Assembly: GCA_964360255.1 (NCBI GenBank)
Contig: CAYHVK010000024.1
Span: 1-32,487 of the forward strand
DNA: 32,487 nt
Direction of reading: 5' to 3'
From: CAYHVK01 sp964360255
GTDB lineage: Bacteria; Bdellovibrionota; Bdellovibrionia; Bdellovibrionales; UBA1609
The notes beneath the pieces were generated by a model. The model was not told the origin of the DNA. It made no database searches and saw only the letters and a list, made by a program, of their open reading frames with translations. A program made the position numbers and the translations under genes. Below, piece after piece: positions 30,195-32,487 of this stretch (the first letter of the stretch is position 1; each line of letters begins with the position of its first letter).

Positions 30195-32312
30195 TTATTT
30201 CACCCAGTTGAAGCTGAACGTGCTCATAAGGGCGTATTGAGAGTACTGGTAAGCATCGGTGCTCGAAGCATTATTCGTATAAGTCGCATTGACTCCGAAG
30301 TTCCAAAGCTTAGTTAAAGGGCGTGAAAAGCCAGCAAGCAATGAGAAGTTATTATCCTTACGGCTGTCGCTCGATTTATTGTAGTCGAGGGTGTAAACCG
30401 AGAGGCCATAAATCAGATTCGTATCCTTCCACTTTTTAGCCGGGGTCGCATAAATCGCACCGAGGTCGATGCGGTTGTAAGTTTTGTTCTTTCCTTTTGC
30501 ATCGGCTAGAGATAACCCGGCCGATGCGATTAAAGCTCTTTTCTTATCTTTACCAAGAACGAAGGTTTGTTGTGTTTTAAGCGTAACCTTAGTGGCATCC
30601 AGGTTGTCATCAGCTGCCGAACTCAGAAGTGAGTCTTCTTGGCGAACATCAAAAGTGTAGCCCGCATACCAGTCTTCGCGCATAACCAGAACAAGATCAG
30701 CCGTGCCACTTACGGTTTTTTGAATTTCATCACGTGTTCCGGTGTCGTTGGCATCCATATAAAGAGACTCGTAGCCCGGAGTTAATTGCAGGCTGTAACC
30801 TTTTTGCAGCCAATTGCCTTTTAATAAATATGGAAGGGAAGCCGTTACTTGAAATGGATCAGCTGATGCAAATTTAGAGTCCACTGAATACATGTAATAA
30901 GCTGTCGCTTTTGCACTTAACTCAGAGGCCGGTTTATAAAAAATTCGGTAGTTCACGTCACCACTAGCTGATGTACGAAAGCCACCATCATCAGTTGAAA
31001 GACCTTGTGACGCCTCACCATCTGGAGCAAATAAAATATTAGAATCGTATCCGGCACCTAAGCTGCCGTTGATCGTCCATTTCTGTGCGGCCATTTTTTG
31101 CGCTTCAATGTAGCGCGCAATAAGTTCGATATTCTCTTCCGCTTGTTTATCAAGAGCCGGATCTTTTGAGTTATCAAGAACCCATTCAAAAGCCTCTTTC
31201 GAGGCATTGTATTTTTCTTCAGACATTAAAATTAAACCATTATAGAACGTCGCGCTCGGTGCTAAAACTGGGTCGCCCCCTTTTTGAGCTGCATGAAATG
31301 CTTCTTTGGCAGAGGCATACTCTTTAAGTCGATAGTGAACGAGTCCAATGTAATAACTTTTTTCACTCGGATTTATCGGGTTCGGTGGGCTCATTTTTAG
31401 AGCCACCAAAGATTCATTGAATTTTTCATTGCGATAAAGAGAAACGCCATACATAAAATGATAGGAGCGACTGTTGGGGTTGAGAGTTAAACTTTTACTG
31501 AAAGCCTCTTCGGCCTCTTTGAAATCACCGGCATTATAAGCTGCCATACCTTTGCGACCCAGCTCATCGGCTTCGGCATTACGTCTTGTTTTTTCTGCTG
31601 CTGAAAACTCAGCTGCCTCTTTTTTCAGCTGGGTCATACGTTGAGCTTCGAGCTGCTCTAAACGCAAACGAACGGCCTCGCGTTCAACGGCTTCATTGGC
31701 CATCTTCTTGAACATTTGCTCGCGCTCAAGATCTTTTGCCACCGCTGCGGCCTGTTCAGTTTGTAGAGGTTTAATTTTATTACTTTGAGCAGCGAGCTGA
31801 ACTTGTTTCAGTTGGTTCTCAAAAAGTGAACGGGCGCGATCGGCTTGTACTTTTGTATCGTAAACATCCACTTGTTTAACCCCGTCTTTAGCACGCATGA
31901 AAAGGGGAGACGGTTTGATTTTCCCTGATTGAATTTCTGAAGTTACATTAGATAAAGCTTTATCATTGTAACGGTTAACCTCTTCAATAACGAAAGCTTC
32001 AATGTCGCCACTTTCAGTTGTCTTCCAATCGAGGGCAAATGGACCTGAAAAGATCGCGGAGTCTGGTGCCGTTTCTTCAAGCAAGATCTTGGCAATTTTG
32101 CCCGATTTTTTTTCGCGCACAAACATGTAGGCCTGATCGATCTTATCTACGGCCTTATTCCATGATGTTGAACCGTAGGTGATTGTATAGCGTGAGTTGC
32201 TTCCAGAATTATTTGAAACTTTAGTCACCGTAGGAACGTTTGGTGCTTGCGCGAAAGAAGCAGTAAATGAAAATAGGGTCAGCAGAAGAGGTGCGTACTT
32301 GATGTATTTCAT
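30195..32312 (-). CDS. Coiled-coil/TPR protein with outer-membrane barrel-like C-terminus
   Basis: From ATG 32312 the protein has 705 residues, starting with a signal peptide (MKYIKYAPLLLTLFSFTASFA). A beta-rich segment (about 22-140) with YTITYGSTSWNKAVDKIDQA is followed by a long charged coiled coil (about 140-260), then TPR repeats (about 255-405; GMAAYNAGDFKEAEEAFSKS, YYIGLVHYRLKEYASAKEAF). The last 300 residues start with SLGAGYDSNILF and continue as alternating aromatic strands, ending in FSFNWVK, like an outer-membrane beta-barrel of the Slam/DUF560 type. Upstream TTG (32348) and ATG (32333) starts would spoil the signal peptide. It could help move or anchor surface proteins, but the function is unknown. 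Confidence 0.8.
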   Translation of the reverse strand: MKYIKYAPLLLTLFSFTASFAQAPNVPTVTKVSNNSGSNSRYTITYGSTSWNKAVDKIDQAYMFVREKKSGKIAKILLEETAPDSAIFSGPFALDWKTTESGDIEAFVIEEVNRYNDKALSNVTSEIQSGKIKPSPLFMRAKDGVKQVDVYDTKVQADRARSLFENQLKQVQLAAQSNKIKPLQTEQAAAVAKDLEREQMFKKMANEAVEREAVRLRLEQLEAQRMTQLKKEAAEFSAAEKTRRNAEADELGRKGMAAYNAGDFKEAEEAFSKSLTLNPNSRSYHFMYGVSLYRNEKFNESLVALKMSPPNPINPSEKSYYIGLVHYRLKEYASAKEAFHAAQKGGDPVLAPSATFYNGLILMSEEKYNASKEAFEWVLDNSKDPALDKQAEENIELIARYIEAQKMAAQKWTINGSLGAGYDSNILFAPDGEASQGLSTDDGGFRTSASGDVNYRIFYKPASELSAKATAYYMYSVDSKFASADPFQVTASLPYLLKGNWLQKGYSLQLTPGYESLYMDANDTGTRDEIQKTVSGTADLVLVMREDWYAGYTFDVRQEDSLLSSAADDNLDATKVTLKTQQTFVLGKDKKRALIASAGLSLADAKGKNKTYNRIDLGAIYATPAKKWKDTNLIYGLSVYTLDYNKSSDSRKDNNFSLLAGFSRPLTKLWNFGVNATYTNNASSTDAYQYSQYALMSTFSFNWVK

Positions 32313-32313
32313 A

Positions 32314-32342
32314 CCCAAAAGGATACCGAACATCCTTTTGGG
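32314..32342 (-). promoter_or_regulatory. Perfect 11-base inverted repeat just before a start codon
   Basis: Arms CCCAAAAGGAT and ATCCTTTTGGG with a seven-base loop end one base before the ATG at 32312 on the minus strand. The AAAAGG in the 5' arm would be the only good ribosome site nearby and pairs with the 3' arm. It also lies 30 bases after the stop of the upstream proline-rich gene, but lacks a T-run. Translational control or an mRNA processing element is possible. Confidence 0.6.
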
Positions 32343-32372
32343 CGGCAAACGAGCACAGGTCGAGGCCTAGCT

Positions 32373-32487
32373 CTAGGGTCCGTTGACGACCGTAACCTTC
32401 AAACTACGACTACCCGCTTGAATAATATCTTTCACAATTGGCGGTGGTGGCGGTGGTTTAAAGACCTGTGGCGGTGGCGGAGGTGGC
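32373..32487 (-). CDS. C-terminal end of a proline-rich protein (partial, cut by the window edge)
   Basis: The minus-strand frame entering at the window end reads two hexaproline stretches (PPPPPPQVFK and PPPPPPIVKD), then a short tail AGSRSLKVTVVNGP and a TAG stop at 32373. Only 37 codons are visible, so the family cannot be named. Polyproline stretches in exported proteins of such bacteria often lie in periplasmic linkers of TonB- or TolA-like energisers. It is upstream of, and co-directional with, the TPR-barrel gene, 60 bases from its start, so they probably share a transcript. Confidence 0.6.
   Translation of the reverse strand, partial: PPPPPPQVFKPPPPPPIVKDIIQAGSRSLKVTVVNGP

Overview
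The window looks like a chromosomal segment from a motile, predatory-type bacterium of the Bdellovibrionota (Bdellovibrio or Pseudobdellovibrio-like). This rests on gene content and protein style: a flagellar cap/chaperone cluster followed by heptosyltransferase-like genes, several secreted hydrolases, an NtrB-like kinase, and a NuoCD fusion. No rRNA or marker gene fixes the taxon, so the assignment is inference.

Region 1 (about 80-3539, + strand) starts with a RAYT-type (Y1 HUH) transposase. The flagellar genes flaG-like, fliD, fliS and a small FlgN/FliT-like protein follow. Region 2 (3639-9190) begins with a convincing sigma-54 promoter (GG-N10-GC). It drives a tightly overlapping run: a TPR protein, a Maf-N-like protein, a GT9 glycosyltransferase with a long helical tail, a 61-residue helical protein, a second tailed GT9 enzyme, and an unrecognised 196-residue protein. 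I read this as a candidate flagellin or surface-protein glycosylation module. Region 3 (9194-14082) continues the same strand with an NtrB-like sensor kinase, a single-domain response regulator, a PilZ-like protein that seems to use a rare ATT start, rsmD, coaD and an aspartate-type aminotransferase.

Region 4 (14090-18468) is a mixed stretch. It holds a secreted alpha/beta hydrolase, a toxin-antitoxin remnant whose toxin is truncated, a membrane-anchored DUF2802 protein, a secreted dual-specificity-type phosphatase and, on the minus strand, a secreted subtilisin. Two terminators here share the same GGCACC/GGTGCC stem.

Region 5 (18646-26391) is one long + strand operon from a good sigma-70 promoter: nuoB, nuoCD, nuoE, nuoF, nuoG, nuoI, an unknown gene resembling a cysteine desulfurase that has lost its PLP lysine, and recO. 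It encodes the peripheral arm of complex I plus NuoI. The membrane subunits nuoA, H, J-N are not in the window.

Region 6 (26415-32487, minus strand) encodes exported proteins: a ricin-B lectin/PT-linker/putative polysaccharide-acting enzyme, a periplasmic protein with an internal duplication, a coiled-coil/TPR protein with an outer-membrane barrel-like C-terminus, and the tail of a proline-rich protein cut by the window edge. Two of these genes have perfect inverted repeats on or next to their start codons, which suggests translational control.

The best candidates for something undescribed are the sigma-54 glycosylation-like cluster, the degenerate desulfurase inside the nuo operon, and the start-site hairpins. 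I saw no tRNA, rRNA or CRISPR array.
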